DNA from: Rodentolepis nana
Taxonomy: Eukaryota > Platyhelminthes > Cestoda > Cyclophyllidea > Hymenolepididae
DNA length: 64,000 nt
Assembly: GCA_900617975.1 (NCBI GenBank)
Contig: UZAE01012035.1
Coordinates: 1-64,000 of the forward strand
Direction: 5' to 3'
The notes beneath the pieces are model-generated. The model had not been told where the DNA came from and did no database searches. It worked only from the letters and a program-made list of their open reading frames with translations. Positions 12,263-25,159 of this stretch are shown one piece after another; the first letter of the stretch is position 1, and every line of letters begins with the position of its first letter. Position numbers and translations under genes: made by a program.

Positions 12263-14598
12263 TGCGTACGTCTAACCCAGACAAGTTGTTTACTAAACTG
12301 AACATTTGTTCTAAAGGTGGGTGGTTTAATATATGCGCCCTAGTGTGTTGAGATATTTGCCAAGCGGGTGACATTAACCATCGAGGTAAACAGTTTGTCG
12401 GAATATATTGCCAATCATAAAAGTTTACTTTTATAGATAAATCAATAAGCATTCCATCTGCTAATTTTGGCATTAAGGATCTCTTTGGCCAATTAAACGG
12501 AAGCAAATTGAGCAAATGAGTTTCTGCAATAGGTCGTCAGTGCTTCTTTGCAGTGTTGAGCTTCTATCCACTAATAGCTCATCTTAAAGCCCCTTAACTA
12601 CAACTGCCGTGGGGAACTGAATACGTCTATTTAGTGGTATGCTTTAGTGGAATAGGTTTACTACGTAAAATTAGCAGACACCTAGTCTAAACAGAGATTA
12701 AGCATAAAGTATTGTAAAATTGACAGATTAGGTAACAGACAGCGAAGGTGTGTTTGACCAGTAAAGAGATGCCTATTGTTTTGATGGAGCTCTGGCAATT
12801 ATGGAAAGAGAAGTGCTATAGGATATTCCGAATTCAAATACTGCAAAAGTGTATCAATTTGCCTTAACCTCATCGAAAAGTTTTCTTAAATGAATGGATA
12901 ATAGACTGTACGTGCGGTTAAGAAAACCGTGTTAAATTATCGCAAGAATATTAGGAAAAGGTGCAGGATAAAGTGGAATATTATCGTCTTATCGTAAACA
13001 GCAAGATAGTGAAGGGAGCACGAGTATACCAGGAGACCCATGTAGATCAAGTGTCGTTGGGGTTCTGAATAGCATTGGCTTTTCATACGGTAAAACGCAT
13101 TTAGGTGGTTTAATAGTGCAGTGATTTTGATTAGCTGGTGAAATCGTAAGCTCAACATGGAGGCTCCCCATGCATTCCCCTATATTTTAGTACTCTCTGC
13201 ATTATTGTTGTATCCATCTCCATCTGTTAATGTTATCTCAAATTCATCATTTCTTCACTACAATCATTAGCACTTGAAAACCACAATGTCCCTCCTGTTC
13301 TTCTTCATTTTTGGAGTTTATGGAACAAGAGTAATAGATTGTCTAGTTTGCTGATTACTAAACCAGAGCTTTTTTTCTCAATATCTCATTGCAGTAGTCT
13401 TCTATCAATGCAAATAAATTCTATTATCTCTGAAGTTTAATGCCAACGTGTTCTACTGCGATGCCAGAGGTGATGGGTTCAGTGGTCATCCGTAACTAGA
13501 GGAGCACTGATAAGGCGGGGCTAATAAAGAGGGCAGGAGAATTCGAGTTTCTCACTAGAGAGGCTCCGTAATACCGCTCCTCGAGTGGTGGAAAACCCTT
13601 CCTTGAATAGACGCGGGCGTTATTGACCAATATTCCTCAGGCTCATGTAACAACTCAATCCAAATTTCGTCAACATCTAAGTTTGTTTGATTGGTTAATT
13701 AATTTTACTCGCAGCAAAAATGAAATTCTCTTTATTGTGAGAAGTAATTGGGGGTGACTAAAGGAAAGACCAGCTATTCGTCCTCAGGGTTGTAGCAAAC
13801 CCTCGTCGACAAATTTCGGTGCCCGTTGCTAGGTGTTATTCAATCAAGAAGTCGGTCTTGTGATAATTTTTGTCTACGAAAGGTTGAAAAGAAAATTTTT
13901 CTTACACAGCTCTTCTTGCAGTTTTAATACTTGTTCAAAAACTTTTAATCAATTAAATATCCCCAAAATAAAGGCTCTCAACGGTGCACATGGTGGTGTA
14001 ATTTTAAACGCCATAGCAAAGGTATTAACTGCAATTAGTGGTGCGCTGCTTTGCGAGAACTGTCGATTGTTTATTAGCTAAGAGATTCCCACAAGCACGA
14101 AGCGTGCCAACCTAAAATAAGAGGAAAAATCTTTACACCTTTAAATATAGACTAGGGGTTTTATCAACTCTACTAAAGATCGATAATCTGATTCAACGAA
14201 ACAGAAGCTATCACCAATCAAATAAACAAGGGAACGGCGACTAAGCTAAACCCATTCGTTACTAAGTACGTGCTTTTTGAAGCAGCAACTTGCCCCTAAA
14301 TGAAGCTTCAATTATTTGAGAAAACGAACTAATTACAAGCTTCCAGCACAGGCCCGACAAATTGTAGTTGAAATGGGCCGTAAACAACCACAAATACCGG
14401 TATAGTAAACTTAATTAGGTAAATAACCAGTAGGGCTACCGACTAAAGTAAACATCATGCATAGAAAAGTATATATGCATAGATAAGTGTGTAATAAGCC
14501 AAACAATAGAATACCATTAACATATTCTCAACGCAGATTTGAGGTAAAAGGCATGTCTCTGGATATGTGTGAAAAGGGGAAAGATCAAAAGACAGAAA
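12263..14598. other. Spacer upstream of ESD without recognised gene
   Basis: This stretch holds the ESD 5' flank and the region beyond the 3' end of the PPPDE-PUL gene. No coding exon or known repeat was recognised. A GC-richer island at about 13490-13640 has no open frame of note. Confidence 0.5.
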
Positions 14599-16020
14599 TT
14601 ATGGTCTGATAATTTGTATGATTTTCTCAGCCATTAACTTAACATCACGTGCATGGACAGCATCCATTTCTAAATTTCCTTCAATTTGCTCTGCATGTTC
14701 CGACAATTCCGCAATGTACTTATCGATTTCCAGAGTTCTCGCAAGATCAGCGAGAGAAGAGAAGTTAGAAATGAAAGCATAGACAGCTTTTAGAGCATAA
14801 CAGGCTTGGGCAGGATGTTTAAAGCATCGTCTGACGTCAAGAAGATGAAATAGACATGCAGCGACTTCAATCGCCACCGATTCATTTACCAGGGGGCACA
14901 TTGCGAAGTTCACCGCCAACGCAAGACCTGACATTTCGTGTTCAGGAGTCTTCTCCAAGCGTTTTGAAGGCACTTTACCTTCTGCCTCCTCTTCAACACG
15001 TATTAGACGAATGCAGAGAGCAGCTACATGTTCCAATGGAATGAATTGCAGATGGGACATATCAGAATCATAAGTCAGAGCAAGGACATTGCATAAAAGT
15101 CTGGCCTTTGATGCATCTAAATTTAAATAGGACGACTTTGAGATATACCCCGAAGGAGAGGGAAAAGCTTCAGCAAGTTTATTGAGATTCTCATTAGGAT
15201 CAGTAAGAAGAGAGAGAATAAGCTCCGGACATCGCCAAACGGCTATGCGAAAAACTTCACAGATTGCTTCACACTGTTGAAAGGTTGCCCATCGATTGAA
15301 TTTGAGCAAACTTAGTGTTTCCAAAGAAACTGTTGCAGAATCTAAATCAGGAGAAGACAGTTTAAGAAGATCAGGAAGAGCACAACTAGCCCATTGGTGA
15401 GCTAAGCCGGTGCCACCAGCAAACATAGATGTGAGTTTGTCTGGCGAAAATACGGAGGAAATAGGCTCGTCGTACAGAATGGGACGCATTGTAACTGGCA
15501 AATTACGGTGAGGCAAAATCTTTTTATGATCATTGAAATCTGAAGAGGAAGAAGGGACGATAAGATTGGCAGAAGTCTCCAAAACTCCTTTTAGCATTGA
15601 ACCAATAGGCGTTTCAAGAAAATCCGATGGTAGATTGGTTATGTAAGCTGGTATTTGATTACCAGTAAGGTGATTTACAAAGTGCGAAGAGAACGAATTG
15701 CAGTTGTGGCGTAAAAGTTCATATGAACCAGGTTTAAAAAGCGATTTTGAAAGTTCTTGAATGTACTTTTGTACTCCGTCTTCCGTGAGTTTGGTTTTAC
15801 CCATAATTTTTCTTTCTATTAGCAGAGCAGTTTGTAAGGATCCTGGAGTGCAGGTGCTGATTCCTTCTTGACAAAAGAAGTATTCACGATTGTATACAAC
15901 AACACCGGTATGCCATACACCGTCAAATTGCCTGCCAACCAAAGAGTTTGATAACACCTTCGCCATCCCCATTGATAAATCATAGATATAAAGATGAACA
16001 TCAGACATTTTTTTGCACAA
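14599..16020 (-). CDS. PPPDE-domain (DESI-like) putative isopeptidase with C-terminal PUL domain
   Basis: This single-exon gene encodes 473 residues, or 469 if translation starts at the second Met (MSDVHLY). Residues ~6-150 are a PPPDE papain-fold domain of the DESI type. The dyad is visible as His37 in WHTGVVVY and Cys107 in RHNCNSFS. PPPDE proteins remove SUMO or ubiquitin from substrates. Residues ~195-473 form a helical, ARM-like region resembling the PUL domain of PLAA/Ufd3, which in known proteins binds the AAA ATPase p97/Cdc48. The fusion suggests a deconjugating enzyme tethered to p97; that role is inferred. Animal DESI1/DESI2 are short proteins without PUL. The PPPDE call is firm and the PUL call is good but made by eye. 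Confidence 0.85.
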   Translation of the reverse strand: MCKKMSDVHLYIYDLSMGMAKVLSNSLVGRQFDGVWHTGVVVYNREYFFCQEGISTCTPGSLQTALLIERKIMGKTKLTEDGVQKYIQELSKSLFKPGSYELLRHNCNSFSSHFVNHLTGNQIPAYITNLPSDFLETPIGSMLKGVLETSANLIVPSSSSDFNDHKKILPHRNLPVTMRPILYDEPISSVFSPDKLTSMFAGGTGLAHQWASCALPDLLKLSSPDLDSATVSLETLSLLKFNRWATFQQCEAICEVFRIAVWRCPELILSLLTDPNENLNKLAEAFPSPSGYISKSSYLNLDASKARLLCNVLALTYDSDMSHLQFIPLEHVAALCIRLIRVEEEAEGKVPSKRLEKTPEHEMSGLALAVNFAMCPLVNESVAIEVAACLFHLLDVRRCFKHPAQACYALKAVYAFISNFSSLADLARTLEIDKYIAELSEHAEQIEGNLEMDAVHARDVKLMAEKIIQIIRP

Positions 16021-16893
16021 ATGCCAAAGAGCCGGTCCAAAACATTACCATATCGAGCTCCAAGGTCAATGTAACTTGAGATCGTAAATCAAAATTTCCA
16101 ATTTCTACCTTTTCATATTCTCGAAAAATTTATAAATTTAAAACGGACAAATTTTGAATTATTTAGTGCTTTCTTGTAGCATTGATGTGAAACTAAACTT
16201 CTACATCTTATTTTCAATCTATATCAATAAAAACAAAAAAATAATGAAATTATTTTTCCAATGATCAAACTACATAGCTGGATATCTATATATAGCGAAA
16301 CAATAATATAAAGTAAGTTTCCGTAATGGATCCATAATTTTAAGTAATTATTAGCAATATGGTCATCGATTGCGACTGTTTAAACCAAGACTTATTTATA
16401 TCACAATCACGCAACTTATGTTGAAAATAGTGATATATAAATAGATTTATCATTGCGATGAGTAGTGATATTAATTATTGCATTTTCTTTCCAATACCAA
16501 AATAATATCCTTAAAGAAGTGATCGCGAATTTATCTAAAATTTATTCCTATATGCAACCATTCTTAGTAATACTCCTATTGACCCAAATATGAATCGAAA
16601 ATAGGTTATGTCAGGATATATTGACTACAGACATTTTCAGGTACCAATTCCCACCCAGTACTTTACTTATTTTTAATGAAGGCCTATAATAGAATCGTGA
16701 TGCTGAAAAGTTAAACATATTTAGTACCATTTCTAGTGATATTTGACTTATATACTGTCAAACACCGCAACCTTATTCAAAGTAAGAGATCGAAATCCTC
16801 ATCTTTAAATTATGTACCATGAACCAACAAAAAAATTACATTGAATAACATCTAATGAGACTTATTAAAGCTTCTACCATTTTTAAAAGCATT
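16021..16893. other. AT-rich intergenic spacer
   Basis: This 0.87-kb spacer between two co-oriented single-exon genes should contain the promoter of the PPPDE-PUL gene and the 3' end region beyond the membrane-protein gene. Nothing else is recognised. Confidence 0.5.
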
Positions 16894-18624
16894 TTATTTT
16901 GCATTAACAACATTTTCAGCTTTCCCTCCAGCATCACCCGCTCCAGCTGGTAATTTAGCTTCCTCTCGCGAAAAGTCCTGTCTCAAAAAGTCCTTCACAT
17001 CATCCAGTGCATTCAACTGCCCAATGACAATACTCTTCCTTAGCAGGTGCCGTTGCCTTGAATGCATCTGTTTGTAACGAAATATTAGACAAATTCGGTA
17101 ACAACACAAACTCCAACAGAATATTATCACTAGGAAGTATAAAACTGCAAATATCAGAGCTCCTGGATGAACTCGATTAAACCAGAACATCGCCTCGGTA
17201 TTTTCTTCGTTTTCTTCCTCTGTGGTAATATGGATACTTGAGCGCCTTTTATACGTCTTTGAGGTCTCGTAAGAAGCTATAATTAACTCCATACAGTTTT
17301 GGTATATCCAAGCTGCAGTATTCACAATTACTCGAGCAAATAGCCCTCCATCAATAACACAGTCTTTAAGGGAAGTTGAACCTTCTAGAAGGGTTGTATA
17401 ACCGTCAGGGCAGGCTAGACATCCAGCAGGGGATGGCCAGCCCGTTTCCCCTCGAAAATATCCCCTTGGGCAGGGTTGACACTCTCCATAACCATAAGGA
17501 GATTTCGGTACATAACCTAGTGGACATGCTTTGCAAGTTAGTGGCAAGTTGAGCAATTGATAAGCGCTTTCTTGCTCTAAAATGGACTTGGAGCTTCCAT
17601 TTTTAATAACATAATCATCTGTTGTTAGAAACGGCAACTGAAACGGGGGACGTTTAATCTGAGTTCCAGTTGGACAGATAACTTCAACACTAGAATGGAT
17701 CAATGCAAAGGAGCCATTAATGTAAAGTGTCCTTAGGAGGCGAAAATCCAATTCACTTTTAGTTACTGCATGGAGAAAGGGGAGTGTAATTGGGCTAGTG
17801 GTTCTTATTTTGCCTGGATTTGAGAGTAGATTCAAAGCATTATTACTGAGTCTTATTATAACAGTTAGATTTGTCTGGCTGGCTGCTGAGTACTCAATAG
17901 GAACTTGGTTTATTGATACACTTAAGCAAGGTGATAACTGATATTCACTAATACTTCGAAGGTTTTTGCAGAAAGCGTAGGTTTCTTTCTTCCAAATTTC
18001 TGATATGGTTGAATTTCCTTTTGGAATAACATAAGTCCAAATAATGACAGGTTGAATATAATAAACCAAAGAGAACTGGTTATAAATCAACTCCTCATTC
18101 ATAGAAAGTGGTCGAGGCTTTGGTAGATTAGCAGTAACGAAGAAACCTGCTACCTGTGATTTGAATGTCTTACATGTTATCGTTGACATTGTTTGCTGAT
18201 TAAGCATGTTTAAGATATTATTAAACCTGGGTGCATTTGTTTTTGAGACCCCTGAGTGTGAAGAGGTTTTCTCTGAATTTCGGGGATCAGAGTAATCAAT
18301 TTCACCAGGAACCAATAAATGGAGATGTAGTGGGATAAATTCTCCAATATGAATAACGTTTCCAACCGTACTATACCATATTGTAGTCATTCTGAAATCG
18401 GGATTTTTTAGAATTTTTGGTTTCAATAAATCCGTTATGTTAGTTTCAAAAGGATGTCCATTGAGTTCAGCATATTTTTTACTATCCACATTGCAAGGAA
18501 GTTGAATTAGGCGACCTCTGGGTACCCAAACCGTAAATTGAGCTCTTTGGGACTCTTCTGTTGAACATTTTCCTGTACTTATGCAAATGATGATGAAGTA
18601 ATTCAGAATCAATTTTATTTTCAT
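16894..18624 (-). CDS. Type I membrane protein with ephrin-receptor-like cysteine domain
   Basis: This single-exon gene encodes 576 residues. A signal peptide is evident (MKIKLILNYFIIICISTGKC). A long luminal/extracellular region of unknown fold follows, with several N-glycosylation sequons. At about residues 363-420 lies a cysteine-rich repeat with CPLGYVPKSPYGYGECQPC and CPRGYF, the GCC2/GCC3 ephrin-receptor-like pattern. A single hydrophobic helix near 495-518 (PGALIFAVLYFLVIIFCW) precedes a basic cytoplasmic tail of about 60 residues. This pattern occurs in ephrin receptors, SVEP1-like proteins and ELAPOR/KIAA1324 endolysosomal proteins. ELAPOR-like topology fits best, but the N-terminal half is not recognised, so no specific function is claimed. 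The coding sequence has no intron. Confidence 0.8.
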   Translation of the reverse strand: MKIKLILNYFIIICISTGKCSTEESQRAQFTVWVPRGRLIQLPCNVDSKKYAELNGHPFETNITDLLKPKILKNPDFRMTTIWYSTVGNVIHIGEFIPLHLHLLVPGEIDYSDPRNSEKTSSHSGVSKTNAPRFNNILNMLNQQTMSTITCKTFKSQVAGFFVTANLPKPRPLSMNEELIYNQFSLVYYIQPVIIWTYVIPKGNSTISEIWKKETYAFCKNLRSISEYQLSPCLSVSINQVPIEYSAASQTNLTVIIRLSNNALNLLSNPGKIRTTSPITLPFLHAVTKSELDFRLLRTLYINGSFALIHSSVEVICPTGTQIKRPPFQLPFLTTDDYVIKNGSSKSILEQESAYQLLNLPLTCKACPLGYVPKSPYGYGECQPCPRGYFRGETGWPSPAGCLACPDGYTTLLEGSTSLKDCVIDGGLFARVIVNTAAWIYQNCMELIIASYETSKTYKRRSSIHITTEEENEENTEAMFWFNRVHPGALIFAVLYFLVIIFCWSLCCYRICLIFRYKQMHSRQRHLLRKSIVIGQLNALDDVKDFLRQDFSREEAKLPAGAGDAGGKAENVVNAK

Positions 18625-19860
18625 AATAAGTAGGGTTGAAGTAATACAAACTCCAATGCATTTCCCTTATTGAATTAGCGCATTAACAAATTATTGATTT
18701 TACCTGTTTGCGTATTAAGTTAAGAAGATTACTATCGTATTCAATTAGTTAAGAGATGCTTTTTTGTATAATAGTACAAATTCTACCACTTAAGCGTATC
18801 CTGAAGTCTCAAAAAGCCTTCTTTTCAAATTCGTATAAAATGCTATAGTATTATCATAGTTATCCATGGAAATATTTAAGTATTTTACGAGAAGTCAGGT
18901 TTACCACTTAAATTCTATTTCTTTTCTTCAAAAATTTGAAAGGGCCAAACTTACCAAAGTGAAATTCGGAAGCTTGGAGACTCAACCTAGCGGTGAAAAG
19001 ATAGTCTAACATTTTCAGTCATCATAGCACCATAATTTGTGCTTACTCAAGGGGTGTTTAAATAAATTTAATAGAAAGCTTAATTATACTCATTTGTGCA
19101 CTTCCTTCGTTACTTTCATTAATCATTCAATTAACAGGCCCTGAATATCTCATGCCTGAACACATGGATAAACTCTCGAAAAGTAAAAGTAGAAAATTGT
19201 AAAGTGAATTATAACCCTCATATGAGAATGAACGATCTATAATTAAATCCTATAAGCATATTTTCATTGCTGTTGGTGGTAACAATAAATATATCTGACG
19301 GTGGTGTAGCGATTAAGGTTATCGTCCTTGAAGGTAGTGGTCGCGTGTTGGACACCCATCGGTGAGCACCCAGTGAGCTGAATGACTAATCATACCGGAT
19401 GGAATAATTAGAGATGCTATATCGCCACCCTTCTACTCTTGATTAGCGAAGGAAAAAATAGAGGTTGATGAACAAGACAAGCCAAGATAAAGAATCAGAC
19501 GTTAAATCCCAAAAAGTCCAGTCAACGAGTATAGGAATCAAGTCCCCAAGCATTTTAATCTACCAATTCAGCAGGAATTAGATGAAACTCAAACACTGTA
19601 CTAATCCTACTACTAATTGCCTGGAATATAAAGAACAAATGCTTCTCTGTCAACTGCAATAACATATTTTTAGCTAAGTAACAATTCAAACCCAAAGCCT
19701 CCCCATGAAAGTAAAACAGATTAAAGCGTGATCAAAGTAATCTCATATTTCAATATTCGATTTCAGATATGCATAATCAGGAGAAAAGAGACAGCAACCA
19801 AATAAAAATAGCACATATTTATAAAAATGGGGGAGGTGAGAGGAGGAGAATCTCCACTCT
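18625..19860. other. Intergenic spacer
   Basis: This is the promoter side of the membrane-protein gene and the 3' side of the BOD1-like gene. A weakly tRNA-like stretch at 19297-19370 was examined and not accepted. No other feature is seen. Confidence 0.45.
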
Positions 19861-22800
19861 CTAGAGATAAAAGCCATTTGAACGAGAGCTAGTCTTCAGG
19901 GGTGGTATTGGTGAGGTGGCATTACCGCCTCGTCGAGGTGGTGGCGAAAGAGAAGGGAGGAGAACTTGGGGGGACACCTGTCGGCGGTTTTCATGGTGAT
20001 GTGACGCTGTTGTCGACTGACGTGGAGAGGATCTTCGGACACTACTACTAGATTCTCGACTGCGATGTCGGGATCGCCTTTCTGAATCCCGCTTATCCTG
20101 ATTATGGTGATGATAGTGATGGCTGTTATCGTAATGATTCTTTGATGGGGACGACTTATGTTTGTCCTGACGATATCTATCTTTATCTCTATCTCGACTG
20201 TGAGAAATTCTCATACGATCTATTGAGAGGGAGAAGAGGATTCAAACTACGTAAAGAAAAAGCTTCAGTGTCCAAAAGGCAAAATGAACATTAATTGCTG
20301 ATTCGAGACCCATTAATCCATATCAGGTGATAAGAATGACCAAACGCTAGGAGGAACCGAATGTGGCCCTCAACTTCAAGTTAGCAAAGCCGGCGATCAT
20401 GAGTTCGAAACAAACCTCCGCACTCCTATTGACGAAAATGACAAAATCCACTAAGTAAACAAAGGGATGTCGAGTGCGTTTCTCAATTTGAAGTCGACGT
20501 GGATGCCCGTCAAATTGGAGGTCGAGAAATCGATTCTCTAATTAGTGTATACCATATGAGCGACATGACCACTATACTGGTAAATAATTGTCAATAAAAA
20601 GGTACTAATCAGAGCGACTTCAAATTACCTCCCTTCTACTCGAGTTAATTGGTGCTTATGGAGTCAAATATTATCAATAATGAAGATTTTTAGATGACTT
20701 CGTTCCTCCCAAAAGTGCAATAACAAGCTAGCAGAAATAAATGAGCAAGCAAACCTGTGTTACGTCGATGCCTCACAAAATCTAAAAATGAGAAAGTAAC
20801 AATACATACAATGCAAACCTAATTACGTAATTAAATGCAAACTGCCGTGAAAGTTAAAAAACAAGCATTAAGCTCATTAGACAGTCAAAAAAATTAACGA
20901 GGGGTTGAACGTAAATTAGTAACAGAAGCCTTTTGTAAACAAACCTTTACTCGGAACCTTAAAGGCGTGTGAATCTAAAGGATAAAAAGAAATGGATATA
21001 GCTTCAACCTATAATAGTTTACTGTTCGTTTAAGTATCACCCATCAGATTTGTGACGGTCTCTTGAATTAACAAACCCTCTGTACTGTCTTAAGCGTTGA
21101 GATCCGAATGTACCCTAGTTATCCCTTGTCTGATAGAATTTAAATAATTAGATCATCGAAAGACCAACATTGTTGGAATTTTCTAAAGCAGACTTTTCCG
21201 TCTCCCAACTTTGGGTCCATTACAGTAGATTAAATGCTGCGAACATTCCTGCTTGTGGAAGGTAGTGAAAGTCCTTTGATTAAAGCGCTGTTACAAAACT
21301 GGCATTTTGAGAGGATTAAATTTCAGTACAGTTTTATGAAAGATAATTAGAGGGGTAGACTGTTGGGGTAAAGAGTCGTTGATAGGGAGACAAAACGGAC
21401 AAAACATATGCACAATTTAGATTTAAAATAAAATCGCATTTTATGTTTTCTCATATCTTTATGTAAAGCCCCTTTATAACCAAATTAACTTGGAATATAT
21501 GGAATTACTTCCCAATCACCTAATAGGTTTATGACAGAGAAGAAATGCATTAGGATCGGATGTCTACTTACCATCTATGAAAATTATATCAAATGCAAAG
21601 ACAAAAAAATCAGACTCAAACATAAAAAATAACCAACCTTTTGAGTCACTAGATTTTCCGTGCTTCTGGGAGTTTGATACTCGACTGTCTGGTGTTTTCG
21701 TGGAGTGTGGTGAACTCTGCCTTTGACGCCAAGTACTAACGGTTGGGGATTGAGATCGTGAAGAGAGGTCGCGAGAGCCCAATCGAGAATCCAATGCAGG
21801 CGAGGGGTTTCGAATCTGTCGCTCCAGGAGACCGACGCTGCTACGCGCCTAAAATTTAGGAATGTATTTAATTGTAGCAACATGAGATAGTATTAAGAAG
21901 AGTCAAATTAAGTGCTGCAGAAGCTAAGATGACAAACTGGCCTATTTATAAAGTCAGAGGTAAAAATCTAAAAGAACTATCCAGTGAATTGAATGACCAT
22001 TCGCACTAGCTAATTTGATTATGCTAGAGAGGCAGCAGAAGATGAGTTTATCGTCTGAATGCCTTCTTAATAGCATCATACTTATCAAGTTAAGTAGGAT
22101 GAGCTTGAGAAACCAATATGATTAGAGTAATAATCCAAGGTAATGGAGTATACCAAGACAGACAGTTTCTTTTATTTAATGACCTTATAGCCTATGCAAA
22201 ACCATGCGATAAAGAAACTACAGTACCTTAAAACCCAAACCGTCAAGTACGCCGCACATATCTGAACTATAATTTTCACCGGCTAACAGATTGAATCATA
22301 TAACCAATCAAATGCAACAAACAAAATAAGATCAAATACTGGCCACTGAGAATATAACCAAAGTAAAGAAGAAGACCGCTTGGAATTTTCCTCAGGATTG
22401 AGCTCTGTTATAAAAGGTGCTTTGAAATTTCGTAATCTTGCTAGTATCAGTGCAGGTTATACTAACAAAGCGAAAGAAACACCGCAATGCAAGCTTTTGA
22501 AACAGGTCAATTAGGGTCCACGCCTTCTCCCAACAACAGACGAAAGTAAAACGGCGTATGTGGGATTACAGAAATTCTGATAAATACAACAATTCTCCCT
22601 TAATAATCAGTACCTATTCCTTCCATACAGGGCGCTTCCATAGATGAGCTTTAACTGAGCTAAATACAACCAAGTACTCAGGAAATAAGGGTTCTACAGA
22701 TGAAGCTGAACCGACAACAGAAATCAGTAGCTTCGGATCTAAATTCCACTATTTTCACAACCGATATTCCTTTTCTCAAGTAAACGTATAACTGAAACCT

Positions 22801-25159
22801 ATACAAACACCCTTCGTGGGTTATATTTTTGATACAAGGCCTTGTTTTAATACTTCAAATCACTTACTATCTATGTAAAATGTGTTTTTTGAGAAATTTT
22901 GTGACACAACTAGACAAGTTTGTGATCAATGAAAGATGATGAAAAGGATTTCTCATCCGACACCCCGAATTCCTTTAACGAGACAACTATTGAACGAATC
23001 CAAGAAATATAAAAGCGAGATCATTAAAATGGCCAGGTCTAAGTGTAAAAGTGGAAAATGAAATTTATTGGTGTAGATTCGCTACATTATCAACGGTTCC
23101 CAAAGCAAAAGAATACTCAAAATGACTGGGAGTTTAAAAACTGTGCTGCCATGAATGACCTACTCTAACAAAAACTTAAGCGTTCAAAGTTGGCCTGCTG
23201 CAAAATAGATAAAAATATCCTTCAAAAAATGGCGGAACTAGACATTTAAAAAAAGAAGTACTTCATAATGTAAAAAATGCTTTCTCGAGACCACTTATTT
23301 CAGATGAGTGAGCCAATTTTGTCCTAGACTACTATGCATGATTTTGTATATTGAAAATTCTGGTGCAACTTACTAAAGTGTTGCTAGTACGTCGATCACC
23401 TCTCTCCGTATGCCTTTCCATATCCCTATGTCGATCATCATTGCGATCCCGATCTCGACGAGATCGGGAGTGGTTATCACGTCCATCGTTACGATCTCTA
23501 TCGCGATCTTTACTGAAATCCTGACGGTGACGATTAAGTTGGCGCAAGTCATTATGTCCACGATGAAATCTACTATTGCCATCCATAGATGTTTTCCGGT
23601 TAGTACCATGTTGAGGTGAGGGGTTTCTTTCAAAACCACCACTAAAACTCAGTTGTTTCACAGAATTCAAAGAAGGAGGGGGTGAGTTCTGCTTGACCGG
23701 ATTTCCTGACATAGTCAATCTACGGCGCAACGGAGAGATGTCACCAGTAAACATCTCATTGTCAGAGATGTCATCCAGAGACCCTCCTGCGTGAAGTAGT
23801 GAAGAGGCGGGTTGAGGACGAGTCGCAGTGGAAATCTTGCGGGAGAAAGCACTGGAGTTTAGTAATAGAGAAGGAGGCTTGTCTTCGTCGACGGAGTCAT
23901 GAGAAAGTAGCGGTTTTGTAAGTTTATGTGGGGTATCTGCATGTCTCGATTTCACTGTGGGTTCAGTTTTTGTAGTAACATGTTGATTGGAGTCGGAAGA
24001 TTCTGGAAAAGAGAAAGAAAATATATTTATTTAAAGTCCTATATTAAATATCTTCGTTCATATATACGAAGATCATAATGTTGAATTAGACGTAAAAATA
24101 TAAAATTATATGAACAAGCCGGATTGAGCCAACAAAATATAGTGCTACTTCCATTGAAAATACTTCGTCTTTTCGAAAATATATTTGGAGGACTTCCATA
24201 AAACATATGAACGTAGTTTACGTATGTTCTAGTTCGAACTAATTTGGACAATATTAAGTCAAAAAAGTAGAACCTCTTTAAGTAATAAAGCCGATTTCGA
24301 ACAACATTGATGGAAAAGAGGATAGCATAGCATACACAGCTACCTCTGACTTCGAAGACTGGAGCACCAGGCATGACATCTCAAATTACACTATTACCTA
24401 AATACCCCAAATGACCTTCCTAACTTGCAGGGACGATATAAAACAGTGGATTAAAGTAGTTTCTAAGTGCTTACCAACTTCCATATCATCCCCATTATCA
24501 TCAACTTCCATCTCAATGTCTGACGATGGTGAAGCATGGTTCTGTATAATAGGAAAATCAGCAATAAGAGGAGTAATCGGTATGTCGGAGGGCGTATTTG
24601 ACAGAAGTGGCTCCTTTTTAATAGGTGGGGTAGGGAGAATAGGAGCTGGCAAGAGTGGAGTAACTACGGGTTCCGAGATCTTAGACTTTGAAGGGGCTAA
24701 AGCTGTTGGCCCAGGAATGAGAGCAAGAGGAGGAGCTGTGGCCATTGGGTGAGGAATAACTGGTAGTGGTGGTGGTTGTGGAGGTTTCTTGCATGTATTC
24801 AACCAATCCTGATAGTCCACATGAAGTGCTTCGCAAGTAATTTGATTAATGGTTGGTGCAAGAGAATCTGGTGAAGCATAAGTTGATAAAAGAAGATCAG
24901 CCATATGATTAATGCTACACTGCAATGAAGCATCGTCTTGCAGACGACGGCGAAGTTTCTCACGAAATTCAATCTTACTACCATTGGCAAACTTATCAGA
25001 AAGAAAGCTGGTTACTATTTCATCCACGGTGCTCTTGAGATTGAAGTAATCGGAATTACTTTCCAAGTCTTCAAGACAACGTTTGCGAGTTTTGTCGAAA
25101 AATCCTTGAGTTTTCAATTTAGTTACTAATGTAGATGGTGTTTCAAGAGTTGGATCCAT
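19861..25159 (-). CDS. BOD1/BOD1L-like protein (Shg1 domain, RS/RD-rich tail), 4 exons
   Basis: Exons are 25159-24475, 24002-23374, 21848-21638 and 20219-19861, with consistent phases giving 627 residues. Residues ~8-115 match the BOD1/Shg1 (COMPASS component) helical domain: LVTKLKTQGFFDKTRKRCL, then LKSTVDEIVTSFLSDKF and a block ending HVDYQDWL. The rest is low complexity: a proline-rich stretch, an acidic patch (MEVDDNGDDMEV), then RD-, RS- and H-rich segments typical of BOD1L-type tails. BOD1 inhibits PP2A-B56 at kinetochores; BOD1L1 protects replication forks and associates with SET1A. Which role applies here cannot be read from sequence. Introns 1-3 are 472, 1525 and 1418 nt. The RS-rich coding gives long open shadows on the other strand. 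Confidence 0.85.

Noticed and set aside
14856..15044. Sense open frame inside the PPPDE-PUL gene.
   Set aside because: It is a shadow of the well-supported minus-strand protein.
19297..19370. tRNA-derived SINE head (GTAGCGATTAAGG and GTTGGACACCC resembling A and B boxes).
   Set aside because: Neither box meets its consensus, no tRNA stem set could be formed, and no second copy is present in the window.
23373..23642. Open frames on both strands across the RS/RD-rich BOD1-like exon.
   Set aside because: They are composition shadows of the Arg/Asp/Ser repeats; only the frame continuous with the Shg1 exon splices consistently.
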